The notes: generated by a model not told the origin, from the letters alone. A stretch of DNA of 64,000 nucleotides from Pseudoalteromonas sp. T1lg75 (GCF_002964705.1 NZ_PQCD01000036.1:38795-102794), one strand, 5' to 3'. Positions 1-10,121 are shown, counted from the stretch's first letter. Numbers and translations: made by a program.

Positions 1-1780
1 GACGACGCTCACCTGAGCGGCGGTCTTTTTCTTCACCCTTACCTTGCTTTTTATCTTGTTCGGCTTGCTCTTCACCACCAAACAGATCTTTTAGCCATTT
101 GCCGATGCGCTCAAGCAGGCCAGGTTGTTCTGGGGCCTTGGCTTTATTGCTAGCAGCTTTAGGCTGAGCCACAGGTGCGGGTTCGTGTGGCATGACCACG
201 CCCTTGAGCACCGGCTCTTCACGTTGTGGTGAGGCTGGCGCACGAGAATACTCGATTGCTTCCGGCTCTGGCTCAATGATTTGCTCGTAGCTTGCCGCTT
301 CCAGGGTTTCGTCTTTACGTAAGCGCACGACTTCGTAATGCGGTGTTTCCATATGCTGATTAGGAATGATCACCACATCACAGTTGTGACGTTTTTCGAT
401 GCGCTGCACGCTGCGGCGCTTTTCGTTCAGCAGGTAGGCGCCTACGGCAACCGGCACCTGAGCATTAACCTGAGCGGTATTGTCTTTGATTGCTTCTTCT
501 TCGATTAGACGAAGGATAGACAGGGCAATTGACTCATTCGAACGAATGGTGCCCTGACCACTACAACGTGGACAGCTGCCTTGGCTTGCTTCGCCCAATG
601 ACGGACGCAAGCGCTGACGTGACATTTCCAACAGGCCAAAACGAGAAATCTTACCGATCTGCACACGGGCGCGGTCTTGACGCGCCGCATCTTTAAGGCG
701 GTTTTCTACTTCACGTTGGTGGCGCGGAGGAGTCATATCGATAAAGTCGATAACAATCAAACCACCCAGGTCACGCAGGCGTAACTGACGGGCGATTTCA
801 TCGGCCGCTTCAAGGTTGGTATTGAGTGCGGTTTCCTCGATATCGCTACCCTTGGTCGCTTTTGACGAGTTGATATCGATAGAGGTCAGTGCTTCCGTTG
901 GGTCAATTACGATTGAACCGCCAGAAGGCAGGCGCACTTCGCGCTGGAAGGCAGACTCGATTTGGCTTTCAATTTGATAATGCGTAAACAGCGGCACATC
1001 ATTTTGGTACAGCTTCACGCGATTCATAAAATCAGGGCGGAAGCGTTCGATATGGGCTTTTGCTTCTTCGAATACACGCGGCTTGTCGATCAGGATTTCA
1101 CCGATGTCGCGACGCAGATAGTCACGAATAGCACGGAAAATAACATTACTTTCCTGGTGAATTAAGAAAGGTGCCTTGCCACTGTCGGCAGCATCTTTAA
1201 TTGCCTGCCAGTGCACCAGTAGGGCTTTTAAGTCGTACTCAAGCTCTTCGTATGATTTACCTACGCCCGCGGTGCGTACGATTAGGCCCATGCCCTTAGG
1301 CAGGTCTAAACGGCTCAGTGCTTCTTTGAGCTCGGCACGTTCATCCCCTTCGATACGACGAGAAATACCGCCGGCACGAGGGTTATTTGGCATCAATACC
1401 AGGTAGCTACCGGCCACACTGATAAAGGTGGTCAGCGCAGCGCCTTTTTGGCCGCGTTCTTCTTTATCAACCTGAACAATTACTTCCTGACCTTCTTTGA
1501 TTACATCCTTGATATTAGGACGACCGCTAAAGGTATAACCGCTAGGGAAGTAGGTACGGGCAATTTCTTTAAGTGGTAAGAAGCCATGGCGTTCGGCGCC
1601 GTAGTCAACAAAAGCGGCTTCAAGAGAAGGTTCGATACGGGTAATTTTACCCTTGTAGATGTTTGCTTTTTTTTGTTCGTGTCCAGGGCTTTCGATATCT
1701 AGATCGTACAGGCGCTGGCCATCAACCAGTGCTACGCGCATTTCTTCTTGCTGCGTCGCATTGATTAGCATGCGTTTCAT
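1..1780 (-). CDS. rne: Ribonuclease E, N-terminal 593 residues (gene runs off the window start)
   Basis: Endoribonuclease that initiates mRNA decay and matures rRNA and tRNA; it scaffolds the degradosome at the inner membrane. The reading frame starts at the ATG at 1780 ([13 protein letters not shown], the usual RNase E start) and stays open to base 1. It holds the S1 domain, the DNase I-like catalytic part (SIDINS and [12 protein letters not shown], carrying the metal-binding aspartates), and the zinc-link CPRC at residues 403-406 (404-407 in E. coli). After about residue 500 the sequence becomes Pro/Glu/Ala-rich, with a [10 protein letters not shown] stretch and then an Arg/Lys-rich segment, as expected where the membrane-anchor and degradosome scaffold region begins. 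The C-terminus lies outside the window. It is divergent from rluC, as in E. coli. Confidence 0.97.
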   Translation of the reverse strand, partial: MKRMLINATQQEEMRVALVDGQRLYDLDIESPGHEQKKANIYKGKITRIEPSLEAAFVDYGAERHGFLPLKEIARTYFPSGYTFSGRPNIKDVIKEGQEVIVQVDKEERGQKGAALTTFISVAGSYLVLMPNNPRAGGISRRIEGDERAELKEALSRLDLPKGMGLIVRTAGVGKSYEELEYDLKALLVHWQAIKDAADSGKAPFLIHQESNVIFRAIRDYLRRDIGEILIDKPRVFEEAKAHIERFRPDFMNRVKLYQNDVPLFTHYQIESQIESAFQREVRLPSGGSIVIDPTEALTSIDINSSKATKGSDIEETALNTNLEAADEIARQLRLRDLGGLIVIDFIDMTPPRHQREVENRLKDAARQDRARVQIGKISRFGLLEMSRQRLRPSLGEASQGSCPRCSGQGTIRSNESIALSILRLIEEEAIKDNTAQVNAQVPVAVGAYLLNEKRRSVQRIEKRHNCDVVIIPNQHMETPHYEVVRLRKDETLEAASYEQIIEPEPEAIEYSRAPASPQREEPVLKGVVMPHEPAPVAQPKAASNKAKAPEQPGLLERIGKWLKDLFGGEEQAEQDKKQGKGEEKDRRSGERR

Positions 1781-2415
1781 ATTGTTACTCTTAAATTCTG
1801 TACATAGTGCCCGACCTAACTTGGGTAATTCGGCGCTCTTCTTATGTCTTAGGTGCAGTCTCACGACTGGGCTTTTAACGAAAAAGCTTAACGTTTTAAA
1901 TTTACCTTGGCGGGTGGTTTGGCAAAAAATAAAGGCCACTACACCACATCTTAAGTTTTTGCCGTCAGCAATAGCTGACAAGCGACGCAACAAGGTAATA
2001 GTCGTTTACCGATACACCAAATGGTGGTCGATAGCATTATGATTTTGTTTAATTACATGTCGTTCGCGGGCGTTCATTTTATTGCTGAAACAGCGCGCAA
2101 AAGACCTAATGTTCTATATTTTCGTTTCCTATTATGCCCATATGGGCTAATCACCACTTGCGGTCGCAGCCAAGCAAACAATCTATTACGCGCATTGTTT
2201 GTCACTGCATTCACGTGGTTTCTGGGTGATAAAGCTGTGGAAATACGAGCTCGAATCTGTATGATCGCCATTCCCAGAATGTGTTGCACGCAAGTTTTGG
2301 TCGAAACCAAAGGTGATGTAAAATCTTGTGTTATGCACAGGTTTTACAAGGGCGATTATCCCACTAAAACCGCTGCAGAAGCAACTAAATTATGACTCAA
2401 ATCAGTGATTAGGTA
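1781..2415. other. Divergent intergenic region rne/rluC (rne leader and promoters)
   Basis: This 635-base AT-rich stretch holds no credible gene. In E. coli the corresponding rne leader is long, structured and used for autoregulation, so most of this probably is the rne 5' leader. Visible structure: a GTCAGC-AATA-GCTGAC hairpin (1964-1979) and a 12-base palindrome GCCCATATGGGC (2136-2147). A weak candidate rluC promoter is TTGGTC (2297-2302), 16 bases, TAAAAT (2319-2324). No transcription start can be fixed from sequence. Confidence 0.5.
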
Positions 2416-3378
2416 ATGAAAGAGACGATTGGCACCCAGGTTTGCTTTGTAACCGTTGATGAAGACTACAGCGGGCAACGCATAGATAACTTTTTGATAA
2501 CCAAACTCAAAGGGGTGCCAAAGAGTGCGGTGTACCGGATTTTGCGTAAAGGCGAGGTGCGAGTGAACAAAAAACGTGTCAAGCCTGTGTATAAATTGCA
2601 AAGCGGTGACACGGTGCGTATTCCGCCGATTAAAATTGCCGAACGCACAGAGCAGCCGATACCTACTAACCTGGATAAGGTGAGCAAGTTAGAAGATGCT
2701 ATCTTGTATGAAGATAAGTACCTTATCGTGATCAATAAACCTGCCGGTATGGCGGTGCACGGTGGTAGCGGCTTAAGCTTTGGTTTGATTGAAGCCTTGC
2801 GCGCCCTGCGTCCAAACGATAAAAGCCTGGAGCTGGTGCATCGATTAGACCGAGATACTTCGGGTTGCCTGCTTATTTCGAAAAAACGCTCTGTGTTGAA
2901 ATCCCTTCATGAGCAACTGCGCGAAAAAACCATGGAAAAGAATTACTGGGCCTTGGTAGCAGGGCAGTGGGACGCCAAGGTGCGCAATGTGAATGAACCG
3001 CTTAATAAAAACACACTGCAATCCGGTGAACGGGTGGTGCGTGTTGATCATGAGCGTGGTAAGGCCTCGCACACACGTTTTCGGGTGTTAGAACGCTTCG
3101 AAAACTGTTCCTTGGTACAGGCTTCGCCGGTGACCGGGCGAACGCACCAAATTCGTGTGCATACCCAGTGTAAAGGGCATCCTATTGCCTGTGATGATAA
3201 ATATGGTGACCAGGCCTTTGACGCGCAGATGCGCGCTCAGGGCTTTAACCGCCTATTTTTGCATGCCCGCGAGCTGCGTTTTTTCCACCCTAAAAACGAA
3301 ACCACTATGGCATTGGAAGCGCCTTTAGATGCGGCGTTGGAACATTGTTTAGGACGCTTACGTGAGCAAAATACCTAA
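2416..3378 (+). CDS. rluC: 23S rRNA pseudouridine synthase RluC (positions 955/2504/2580)
   Basis: Isomerises three uridines of 23S rRNA to pseudouridine. The 320-residue protein has an N-terminal S4 RNA-binding domain (about residues 18-75, RIDNFLITKLKGVPKSAVYR) and the RluA-family catalytic domain with HRLDRDTSG at 142-150; the catalytic aspartate is D145 (D144 in E. coli RluC). The GRTHQIRVH motif of the family follows. The start ATG gives the MKETIGTQV N-terminus typical of the family. The 3' end overlaps the following HAD gene by 17 bases, so the two are probably translated from one message. Position opposite rne is conserved in Gammaproteobacteria. Confidence 0.96.
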   Translation: MKETIGTQVCFVTVDEDYSGQRIDNFLITKLKGVPKSAVYRILRKGEVRVNKKRVKPVYKLQSGDTVRIPPIKIAERTEQPIPTNLDKVSKLEDAILYEDKYLIVINKPAGMAVHGGSGLSFGLIEALRALRPNDKSLELVHRLDRDTSGCLLISKKRSVLKSLHEQLREKTMEKNYWALVAGQWDAKVRNVNEPLNKNTLQSGERVVRVDHERGKASHTRFRVLERFENCSLVQASPVTGRTHQIRVHTQCKGHPIACDDKYGDQAFDAQMRAQGFNRLFLHARELRFFHPKNETTMALEAPLDAALEHCLGRLREQNT

Positions 3379-4012
3379 TAAAGAGCTGCTTATATTCGAT
3401 TGGGACGGCACCATTATGGACTCGGTGCCGAAAATAGTCGCAACACTGCAAAGTGCGGCACGCTCGCTCAGCGTGCCCGAGCCAGACCCCATCAGCGCAA
3501 AGAATATCATCGGCCTGAGCCTGGATACCGCGGTAGCAACCTTGTTTCCTGAGCATAGCGAGTTTCATCAGGCGCTCGAGGAGCAATACAAGCATCATTA
3601 TTTAGCCGTCGATACCACGCCGACGCCGCTGTTTGATGATGTTGCAAGCACGCTCACGGCACTAAAGAATAAAGGCTATGCTTTGGCGGTGGCAACCGGC
3701 AAAAGCCGTAAGGGGTTAGACAGATTATTGGTCGAAACCGGCCTGGCGCATTTTTTTGATATTACCCGCACCGCCTGTGAGGCCCAATCCAAGCCTCATC
3801 CTGAAATGCTGGAGCACATTCTTGCCTTCTATCAATTGTCTCCTGAGCAGGCGGTGATGATAGGGGATACGCAAATCGATATGCAGTTGGCAGCCAATGC
3901 CGGGGTTGATAGTATCGGCGTGACCTTTGGGGTGCACACCAAGGATGAACTGGAAATTTTTAGTCCCAAGGCGACCGTGAACAGCTATCGGGAGTTGTTG
4001 GCGCTGTTTTAA
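3362..4012 (+). CDS. HAD-IA family hydrolase (phosphoglycolate phosphatase-like)
   Basis: Predicted Mg-dependent phosphatase of the haloacid dehalogenase superfamily, 216 residues. Motif I is DWDGT (the first Asp is the nucleophile), motif II the Thr/Ser of VATGKS, motif III the Lys of SKPHPEM, and motif IV GDTQIDM. A helical cap lies between motif I and II, as in subfamily IA. The likely start is the GTG at 3362, inside the end of rluC, giving translational coupling. Substrate unknown; Gph-like or nucleotide phosphatase activity is possible. E. coli has no HAD gene here, but HAD genes next to rluC are common in other gammaproteobacteria. Confidence 0.88.
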   Translation: MSKIPNKELLIFDWDGTIMDSVPKIVATLQSAARSLSVPEPDPISAKNIIGLSLDTAVATLFPEHSEFHQALEEQYKHHYLAVDTTPTPLFDDVASTLTALKNKGYALAVATGKSRKGLDRLLVETGLAHFFDITRTACEAQSKPHPEMLEHILAFYQLSPEQAVMIGDTQIDMQLAANAGVDSIGVTFGVHTKDELEIFSPKATVNSYRELLALF

Positions 4013-4035
4013 GCGCCGTCTTAAGGCTGGCGCAG

Positions 4036-4623
4036 TTACAGCGCCAGCGGATCTATGCCCCAATCTAACAGCAGTTGATTGAGACGTAATAATGGTAGGC
4101 CAACCAAGGCATTGGGGTCATCGCCCTTCAGCGCCTCAAAAAGACATATTCCCAGACCTTCGCTTTTAAAGCTGCCGGCACAATTAAGCGGTTGCTCTTT
4201 GGCCACATAAAGACGTATTTGCTCGGCGCTTAAATGGCGAAAATGAACTTCAAAGGGCTCGACTATTACCGTATTTTTGCCCGTTTCTATGTCGAGCAGG
4301 GCTAAAGAGGTTAAAAAGGTGACTTTTTCGCCGCTAAAACGAGCCAACTGCGCTTCGGCTTTGGCTACTGTGTGTGGTTTGCCGAGGATATCACCATTAT
4401 GCAGAGCCACCTGATCTGAGCCAATAACAAGCCCGTTACCATAAAGGTTGCGGGCGGTTTGGGCTTTTTCCAGCGCCAAACGGCGTACCAGTTGCTCCGG
4501 CTTTTCGTCGGCTTTGGCTGACTCGTCAATTTCGGGTGAAAAATGGTGAAATTCAGGGATAATTTTTTTTAATAATTGCTGCCTAAAAGGCGAACTTGAG
4601 GCTAAGATAAAAGCTGTTTTCAT
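4036..4623 (-). CDS. yceF: Maf-like nucleotide pyrophosphatase YceF (7-methyl-GTP type)
   Basis: House-cleaning enzyme that hydrolyses modified NTPs; the E. coli YceF subgroup prefers 7-methyl-GTP. The 195-residue protein begins MKTAFILASSSPFRQ (Maf nucleotide-binding SSSPxR motif), has IDES near residue 33, VIGSDQVA (catalytic Asp) and GSFKSEGLG. It is transcribed opposite to rluC and the rpmF cluster, so it sits alone on the minus strand; its ATG is 120 bases upstream, in the opposite direction, from the yceD start. Length and motifs match the family. Confidence 0.93.
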   Translation of the reverse strand: MKTAFILASSSPFRQQLLKKIIPEFHHFSPEIDESAKADEKPEQLVRRLALEKAQTARNLYGNGLVIGSDQVALHNGDILGKPHTVAKAEAQLARFSGEKVTFLTSLALLDIETGKNTVIVEPFEVHFRHLSAEQIRLYVAKEQPLNCAGSFKSEGLGICLFEALKGDDPNALVGLPLLRLNQLLLDWGIDPLAL

Positions 4624-4743
4624 TGCCCGATCATCGAATTGTTAAATATCGACCCTAGAATACGGCGCAATCGGGCGAAAAACAAAAGGAAAGTCGAATT
4701 TTATTTTGACTCTAATGATAACTATCTATATGATGCAGCCCCT

Positions 4744-5268
4744 ATGCAAAAGGTGAAGATTCCCGTCACCCTTGATCCGGGCAGGGCAGCACAACGTCAG
4801 CTAAGTTATGATGGCGTGGTGATGTTTGAAGAACTTTCTCGATTCGAGCAAGTTGTGCTGGATAAAAGTGGTGAAGTAGCGGTACAAATTCATTGCAAGC
4901 AGGATGAACAAGGTTTAACTGTGCTAAGTGGTTCTTTAAAGGCCCGAGCAACCCTTATTTGTCAGCGTTGTAATGAAGAGTTTGGGTTGGATTTGGAACA
5001 AGACTTTGCGTATACGCCGGTTGGCATGGGTGCAGAGTCAGATCATCTCCCTGATTACTACGATCTTGTGGAGCTAGATGAGAACGGAGAAGTCAACGTT
5101 CGACAATTAGTTGAAGATGAGTTGATTTTGGCCATTCCTATCGTGCCTATGCATGACGAAGCATCTTGTCGTTACTCAGAGCAACAAAAAAGCTTTGGTA
5201 AAATCGACGAAGAAGATGAAAAACCAAATCCATTTGAAATTTTGAAACAACTTAAGAAAGATTCTTAG
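4744..5268 (+). CDS. yceD: 23S rRNA accumulation protein YceD (DUF177)
   Basis: DUF177 protein co-transcribed with L32 and implicated in 23S rRNA accumulation. The frame could be extended upstream to 4639, but the ATG at 4744 gives [12 protein letters not shown], the same N-terminus as E. coli YceD, so 174 residues is preferred. It carries the CQRCNEEF cysteine pair, the acidic [16 protein letters not shown] stretch, and the conserved C-terminal [13 protein letters not shown]. It ends 10 bases before rpmF; the two form a conserved operon. Confidence 0.92.
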   Translation: MQKVKIPVTLDPGRAAQRQLSYDGVVMFEELSRFEQVVLDKSGEVAVQIHCKQDEQGLTVLSGSLKARATLICQRCNEEFGLDLEQDFAYTPVGMGAESDHLPDYYDLVELDENGEVNVRQLVEDELILAIPIVPMHDEASCRYSEQQKSFGKIDEEDEKPNPFEILKQLKKDS

Positions 5269-5278
5269 GAGAAGGCTA

Positions 5279-5449
5279 ATGGCGGTACAAAAAAGCAAGA
5301 AGTCTCGTGCAAGACGTGGTATGCGTCGTTCACACGATGCGATCAGTGGTCCAGCTCTAACAGTTGATAAAGTGACTGGTGAAACTCACCGTCGTCACCA
5401 CATCACTGCAGACGGCTACTACAAAGGCGTTAAAGTAATTTCTAAGTAA
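5279..5449 (+). CDS. rpmF: 50S ribosomal protein L32
   Basis: Small 56-residue ribosomal protein ([20 protein letters not shown]...), read directly from the sequence. Start ATG at 5279 follows an AGGAG ribosome-binding site that overlaps the yceD stop (attcttAGGAGaaggctaATG). The basic N-terminal half and the C-terminal [10 protein letters not shown] are typical. This version lacks the zinc-binding cysteines, so it is the zinc-independent type. Lies between yceD and plsX as in most gammaproteobacteria. Confidence 0.97.
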   Translation: MAVQKSKKSRARRGMRRSHDAISGPALTVDKVTGETHRRHHITADGYYKGVKVISK

Positions 5450-5460
5450 GAGATTGCTTT

Positions 5461-6507
5461 ATGCAACGCAGTCTAACCATTGCGTTAGATATGATGGGGG
5501 GCGATTACGGCCCCCGTTCATCTATCCCAGCCGCAGTTGAAGCGGTCCACCTCCATTCATCACTTACCCTGATCCTCTGCGGTAATGAAACGCTAATTCA
5601 AGAGCAGCTTTCCCGTTTAGACGCGCTGCAGCACCCACGTTTAAAAATCAAACATTGTACGCAAATCGTCACCAATGCCGATGAACCGGCGTATGCGTTG
5701 CGCAATAAAAAAGATGCCTCTATGCGTGTGGCCCTTGATTTAGTTAAGTCCGGGGAAGCCCAGGCCTGTGTGAGCTCCGGCAACACCGGGGCGTTATTCG
5801 CCATTGCTCACTACGTACTGAAAATGCTGCCAGGCATCAAACGCCCGGCGCTTATTTCCTCGGTACCTACCGAAACCAAGCGACCCGTTTATTTATTGGA
5901 TCTTGGCGCCAATGTTCATTGCGATGCCCATACCCTGTATCAATTCGGGATCATGGGCGCTGTGGTGGCACGCGAGGTGCAGGATATTGAACACCCTAAG
6001 GTCAGCTTGCTCAATATCGGTTCCGAAGACATTAAGGGTCATGAGGGTATCAAGGAGGCAGCCCAGTTGATGAGTCGCTGTAATACCATTAATTACACGG
6101 GTTACAGTGAGGGCAGTGATATTTTCAGTGGTAAGGCCGACGTGATCGTCTGTGAAGGCTTTGTTGGCAATGTGGCACTGAAAACCTGTGAAGGAATTGC
6201 AAAACTGATCATGCATAAGATGACTAAGGCCCTGAAAAAGCACTTGCTTTATCGCGGTTTGGCGCTATTACTTATGCCTGTCATAAAAAAGATCTATAAA
6301 AAGGTGAACCCCGACCAGTATAACGGCGCATCTTTGGTAGGATTGCGCGGTATAGTGGTTAAAAGTCATGGAAATGCATCGGCAAGTGCATTTCTAGCGG
6401 CAATTAATGAGGCTGTTAAGGAAGTGCAACGGCAGTTGCCCGAGAAAATTCAAGCGGCCTTCGCTGAGAACGAGCCAACGCCAGATACGAGCTCAGAAAA
6501 CTCGTAA
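5461..6507 (+). CDS. plsX: Phosphate acyltransferase PlsX
   Basis: Converts acyl-ACP to acyl-phosphate, feeding phosphatidic acid synthesis via PlsY. The 348-residue protein starts [18 protein letters not shown], the family's signature N-terminus, and has VSSGNTGAL and the conserved [19 protein letters not shown] segment. It begins 11 bases after rpmF stops. The next gene is fabD, 67 bases downstream; the fabH gene that normally sits here in E. coli is absent. Confidence 0.96.
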   Translation: MQRSLTIALDMMGGDYGPRSSIPAAVEAVHLHSSLTLILCGNETLIQEQLSRLDALQHPRLKIKHCTQIVTNADEPAYALRNKKDASMRVALDLVKSGEAQACVSSGNTGALFAIAHYVLKMLPGIKRPALISSVPTETKRPVYLLDLGANVHCDAHTLYQFGIMGAVVAREVQDIEHPKVSLLNIGSEDIKGHEGIKEAAQLMSRCNTINYTGYSEGSDIFSGKADVIVCEGFVGNVALKTCEGIAKLIMHKMTKALKKHLLYRGLALLLMPVIKKIYKKVNPDQYNGASLVGLRGIVVKSHGNASASAFLAAINEAVKEVQRQLPEKIQAAFAENEPTPDTSSENS

Positions 6508-6574
6508 ACTCCCTCCTCATTAATGCCTGCCAAAATTCGCGAACATCGCTAAAACAATACGAAAAGAGCAGCAT

Positions 6575-7504
6575 ATGTCTGAAAAAATCGCAATATTATT
6601 TCCTGGTCAAGGCTCACAAAGCGTTGGCATGTTATCCGAGCTACTGAGCGAGTCAGAAGTAGTTAAAGCCACCTTTGCGGAAGCCTCAGAAGCCCTTGGC
6701 TATGACTTGGCGGAACTGGTACTGAACGGTCCAGAAGAAGAGCTCAACCAAACACACCGTACGCAGCCAGCGTTACTGTGTTCGTCTGTGGCTATTTTCC
6801 GTCATTGGCAGCAGCAAGGCGGTGCAGAGCAAGAAGTGGTACTAGCCGGTCACAGCCTGGGTGAGTACTCGGCGCTGGTATGTGCTGGTGTCATGAGCCT
6901 AGCCGAGGGTGTTAAGCTGGTAGAAAACCGTGGTCAATATATGCAGCAAGCCGTGCCAGCGGGTGTTGGTTCAATGGCGGCCATCATAGGTCTAGACGAT
7001 GATGTTATCGCTAAAGCCTGTGCCGACAGCGCGCAAGGTCAGGTTGTTGCTCCGGTGAACTACAACTCACCGGGTCAGGTGGTGATTGCCGGTAATAAAG
7101 AAGCCGTCGATCGCGCCAGTGAAGCCTGTAAAGAAGCCGGTGCTAAGCGTGCATTGCCTCTTGCGGTAAGTGTACCTTCTCACTGTGAGCTGATGAAGCC
7201 TGCCGCCGAGCAGCTTAAAGGCGACTTGGATGCATTAGCATTAAACGCCCCTGCCTACACAGTGATCAACAACGTTGATGTTGCCGCTGAGCAGGACGTT
7301 GAAGCCATCAAAGATGCCTTGGTACGTCAGCTTTATAGCCCGGTCCGCTGGACTGAAACCGTACAAGCCATCGCTAAAATGGGTGTGACTCAGGCCTTTG
7401 AATTTGGTCCAGGTAAGGTGTTAACGGGTCTGGTAAAACGAATTGATAAATCTGTTGCTTGCAGCGCTGTTAATGACAGTGCCAGCGTAGACGCAGCTAA
7501 ATAA
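6575..7504 (+). CDS. fabD: Malonyl-CoA:ACP transacylase
   Basis: Transfers malonyl from CoA to ACP for fatty-acid elongation. The 309-residue protein shows GQGSQSVGM at 11-19, the nucleophile Ser94 in GHSLGEYSA (S92 in E. coli) and the catalytic-His motif VPSHCELM. The start ATG at 6575 is preceded by AAAAGAGCAG. It is followed 12 bases later by fabG. Length and order (fabD-fabG-acpP-fabF) are canonical. Confidence 0.97.
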   Translation: MSEKIAILFPGQGSQSVGMLSELLSESEVVKATFAEASEALGYDLAELVLNGPEEELNQTHRTQPALLCSSVAIFRHWQQQGGAEQEVVLAGHSLGEYSALVCAGVMSLAEGVKLVENRGQYMQQAVPAGVGSMAAIIGLDDDVIAKACADSAQGQVVAPVNYNSPGQVVIAGNKEAVDRASEACKEAGAKRALPLAVSVPSHCELMKPAAEQLKGDLDALALNAPAYTVINNVDVAAEQDVEAIKDALVRQLYSPVRWTETVQAIAKMGVTQAFEFGPGKVLTGLVKRIDKSVACSAVNDSASVDAAK

Positions 7505-7516
7505 AAGAGAACAAAA

Positions 7517-8263
7517 ATGGCAAATTTATTTTCCCTAGAGGGCAAGGTAGTCCTAGTAACAGGTGCAAGCCGTGGTATTGGTAAAGCGGTTGCTGAGCAA
7601 TTGGTCGCGCAAGGCGCAAAGGTTGCTGGCACGGCGACCAGTGACGGTGGTGCTGAGAAGATCTCTGCCTACCTTGGTGAGAACGGTAAAGGCTACAAGC
7701 TGAACGTGACCGATGCCGAGTCAATCGAAGCAACCCTAGCTGCAATTAAAGCAGACCTAGGTGACATTGATGTATTGGTAAACAATGCCGGTATCACCCG
7801 CGATAATCTGCTAATGCGCATGAAAGATGACGAATGGCAGGATATTATCGACACTAACTTGTCGTCTATCTTCCGCCTGTCAAAAGCGGTATTGCGTCCT
7901 ATGATGAAGAAAAAGTCTGGCCGTATTATCAACATAGGTTCGGTTGTGGGCACCATGGGTAACGCCGGTCAAGCCAACTATGCGGCTGCGAAAGCAGGCG
8001 TCATTGGTTTTTCTAAGTCGTTGGCGCGCGAAGTGGCGTCACGCGGTATCACAGTAAACGTGGTGGCACCTGGCTTTATCCAAACCGATATGACCGACGA
8101 GCTGACTGAAGAGCAAAAAGCGGCAACACTTGCCAATGTACCGGCGGGTCGTCTTGGTCAACCAAACGAAATTGCAGCGGCCGTATGCTATTTAGCGTCT
8201 GACGCGGCAGCGTACGTTTCCGGCGAAACTCTGCACGTTAACGGCGCGATGTATATGGTTTAA
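7517..8263 (+). CDS. fabG: 3-oxoacyl-ACP reductase FabG
   Basis: NADPH-dependent short-chain dehydrogenase doing the first reduction of each elongation cycle. 248 residues: the cofactor motif TGASRGIGKA at 15-24, NNAG at 89-92, and the catalytic triad S142, Y155, K159 (YAAAK), four residues later than in E. coli FabG. C-terminal YVSGETLHVNGAMYMV is typical. Start ATG is preceded by AAAAGAGAACAAAA. After it comes a 243-base gap with a probable separate acpP promoter. Confidence 0.97.
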   Translation: MANLFSLEGKVVLVTGASRGIGKAVAEQLVAQGAKVAGTATSDGGAEKISAYLGENGKGYKLNVTDAESIEATLAAIKADLGDIDVLVNNAGITRDNLLMRMKDDEWQDIIDTNLSSIFRLSKAVLRPMMKKKSGRIINIGSVVGTMGNAGQANYAAAKAGVIGFSKSLAREVASRGITVNVVAPGFIQTDMTDELTEEQKAATLANVPAGRLGQPNEIAAAVCYLASDAAAYVSGETLHVNGAMYMV

Positions 8264-8425
8264 GGCTCAGGCTGAGCCAAAAAAGGTCGCAAAAACTCGA
8301 CTAAAAAGATTGAAGTTTTTGTGATCTTGCTTTAAACATACTTGAAATCGCCGTGAAAATGGGCGATAAAAGTGCAACTTTATATTCATAGAGGTTTGAC
8401 CAGACAAAAAACTCTGGGCAAATCC

Positions 8426-8454
8426 TTGAATCAGACAAATATGCTGCGTAAACT
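8426..8454 (+). promoter_or_regulatory. Candidate sigma-70 promoter of acpP
   Basis: TTGAAT (8426-8431), 17-base spacer, TAAACT (8449-8454), about 50 bases before the acpP start. The 243-base gap between fabG and acpP is unusually long inside this operon, and a separate acpP promoter is known in E. coli, where ACP is made in great excess over the other Fab enzymes. Motif match is fair, not decisive. Confidence 0.45.
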
Positions 8455-8506
8455 ACGCCGCAATCTGAAAAAATAACGCAGTAGCGTTTAAATAAAGGAA
8501 AGAAGA

Positions 8507-8743
8507 ATGAGCGACATCCAAGAACGCGTAAAGAAAATCATCGTTGAGCAACTAGGTGTTAAAGAAGAAGAAGTAAAGTCTGAAGCGTCTTTCGTTGATG
8601 ATCTAGGTGCGGACTCTCTTGATACTGTTGAGCTAGTAATGGCGCTAGAAGAAGAATTTGACACTGAGATCCCAGACGAAGAAGCTGAGAAGATCACTAC
8701 AGTTCAAGCTGCTATCGATTACGTTACAGCTCACGCTGAGTAA
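8507..8743 (+). CDS. acpP: Acyl carrier protein
   Basis: Small acidic carrier of acyl chains in fatty-acid synthesis, 78 residues. The 4'-phosphopantetheine attachment serine is S37 in the DSLD motif (GADSLDTVE). An AAAGGAAAGAAG ribosome-binding site precedes the ATG. Sequence is near-identical in character to E. coli ACP. A hairpin lies just downstream, before fabF. Confidence 0.98.
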   Translation: MSDIQERVKKIIVEQLGVKEEEVKSEASFVDDLGADSLDTVELVMALEEEFDTEIPDEEAEKITTVQAAIDYVTAHAE

Positions 8744-8759
8744 TCCACGCATTTCTTTT

Positions 8760-8781
8760 AAGGGCAGCATTCGCTGCCCTT
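8760..8781 (+). terminator. Hairpin between acpP and fabF (partial terminator or mRNA 3'-end stabiliser)
   Basis: AAGGGCAGC-ATTC-GCTGCCCTT: a perfect 9-base-pair stem with a 4-base loop. The following bases (tagtct) are only weakly T-rich, so complete termination is doubtful. It could set a high acpP:fabF transcript ratio. Confidence 0.55.
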
Positions 8782-8827
8782 AGTCTATCTGAGACCCCCA
8801 TCTTTTATTCCCTTTTTGGAGGACACC

Positions 8828-10066
8828 GTGGCTAAACGTCGAGTCGTAGTTACTGGCTTAGGTATGCTTACGCCGCTGGGTAATGATGTAGCGTCAACCT
8901 GGCAGGGCTTATTGAATGGACAAAGTGGCATTGGTGCTATTACCCATTTCGATACAACAGATTTCGGGACCAAATTTGCTGGTTTAATCAAAGATTTTGA
9001 TGCCGAAGCATACATGGCGAAGAAAGATGCCAAGAAAATGGATTTATTTATCCAGTACGGTATCGCTGCAGGTTTACAAGCGCTGGACGATTCTGGCTTG
9101 GAAGTCACTGACGCCAACGCCGAACGTATTGGTGTTGCTGTGGGCTCAGGGATCGGTGGCTTGACACTGATCGAAGAAAACCATGAAAAACTTTTAAATG
9201 TTGGGCCGCGCAAGTTGTCGCCATTTTATGTGCCGTCAACCATCATCAATATGATCTCAGGCCACCTTTCTATAATGAAGGGCCTGCGTGGACCGAACAT
9301 TTCTATCGTTACCGCCTGTACAACCGGCCTGCATAATATAGGCCATGCGGCACGCATGATCGCCTACGGTGATGCGGATGCCATGGTTGCCGGTGGTGCC
9401 GAGAAGGCCTCTACGCCTATGGGCATGGGTGGTTTTAGCGCTGCACGTGCCTTGTCAACGCGTAACGATGATCCACAAGCGGCGTCACGCCCTTGGGATA
9501 AAGACCGTGACGGTTTTGTGCTTTCTGATGGTGCCGGTGTTGTAGTACTTGAAGAGTATGAGCACGCCAAGGCCCGTGGTGCGAAAATCTATGCCGAACT
9601 GGTAGGTTTTGGCATGAGTGGTGATGCCTATCACATGACCTCGCCGCCTGAAGACGGCGCCGGTGCGGCACTTGCTATGGCCAATGCCATTAAAGATGCG
9701 GGTATCAATGCCGAGCAAGTGGGTTACATCAATGCTCACGGTACCTCAACGCCAGCGGGCGATAAGGCCGAAACCAGTGCGGTTAAGAGCATCTTCGGTG
9801 CCGCTGCCGACAAGGTGATGGTGGGTTCGTCTAAGTCTATGATGGGTCACCTACTTGGTGCCGCCGGTTCGGTAGAATCAATCATCACAGTGCTGTCACT
9901 GCAAGACCAAAAAGTATCGCCGACCATCAACTTGGATAACCCGGACGAGGGCTGTGATCTGGATTACATTGCCCACACCGCGCGCGATGTAAAACTAGAC
10001 TATGCGCTGTGTAACTCGTTTGGTTTCGGTGGTACCAACGGCTCACTGTTATTTAAAAAGATCTAA
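8828..10066 (+). CDS. fabF: 3-oxoacyl-ACP synthase II (KAS II)
   Basis: Condensing enzyme that elongates acyl-ACP with malonyl-ACP. The GTG at 8828 is chosen ([12 protein letters not shown], 412 residues) because a strong GGAGG ribosome-binding site (8817-8821) sits just before it; an upstream TTG in the same frame overlaps that site. The nucleophile is Cys164 in [12 protein letters not shown]; the two catalytic histidines are in [11 protein letters not shown] and [12 protein letters not shown]-terminal [11 protein letters not shown] is typical. A strong terminator follows. Confidence 0.96.
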   Translation: MAKRRVVVTGLGMLTPLGNDVASTWQGLLNGQSGIGAITHFDTTDFGTKFAGLIKDFDAEAYMAKKDAKKMDLFIQYGIAAGLQALDDSGLEVTDANAERIGVAVGSGIGGLTLIEENHEKLLNVGPRKLSPFYVPSTIINMISGHLSIMKGLRGPNISIVTACTTGLHNIGHAARMIAYGDADAMVAGGAEKASTPMGMGGFSAARALSTRNDDPQAASRPWDKDRDGFVLSDGAGVVVLEEYEHAKARGAKIYAELVGFGMSGDAYHMTSPPEDGAGAALAMANAIKDAGINAEQVGYINAHGTSTPAGDKAETSAVKSIFGAAADKVMVGSSKSMMGHLLGAAGSVESIITVLSLQDQKVSPTINLDNPDEGCDLDYIAHTARDVKLDYALCNSFGFGGTNGSLLFKKI

Positions 10067-10121
10067 CTGTGAAATCAACTGCCTACCAGCATAGACCAAG
10101 TTGGGACTAAGCTGGTAACAT

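Noticed and set aside
2136..2147. GCCCATATGGGC palindrome as a regulatory site
   Set aside because: Single 12-base palindrome with no second copy or known regulator; insufficient support.
2021..2395. 124-codon plus-strand frame in the rne/rluC intergenic region
   Set aside because: No ribosome-binding site, atypical composition, lies in the expected rne leader and has overlapping open frames on the other strand.
8268..8285. GGCTCA-GGC-TGAGCC hairpin after fabG as a terminator
   Set aside because: Stem is short and followed by A residues, not T; wrong polarity for plus-strand termination.
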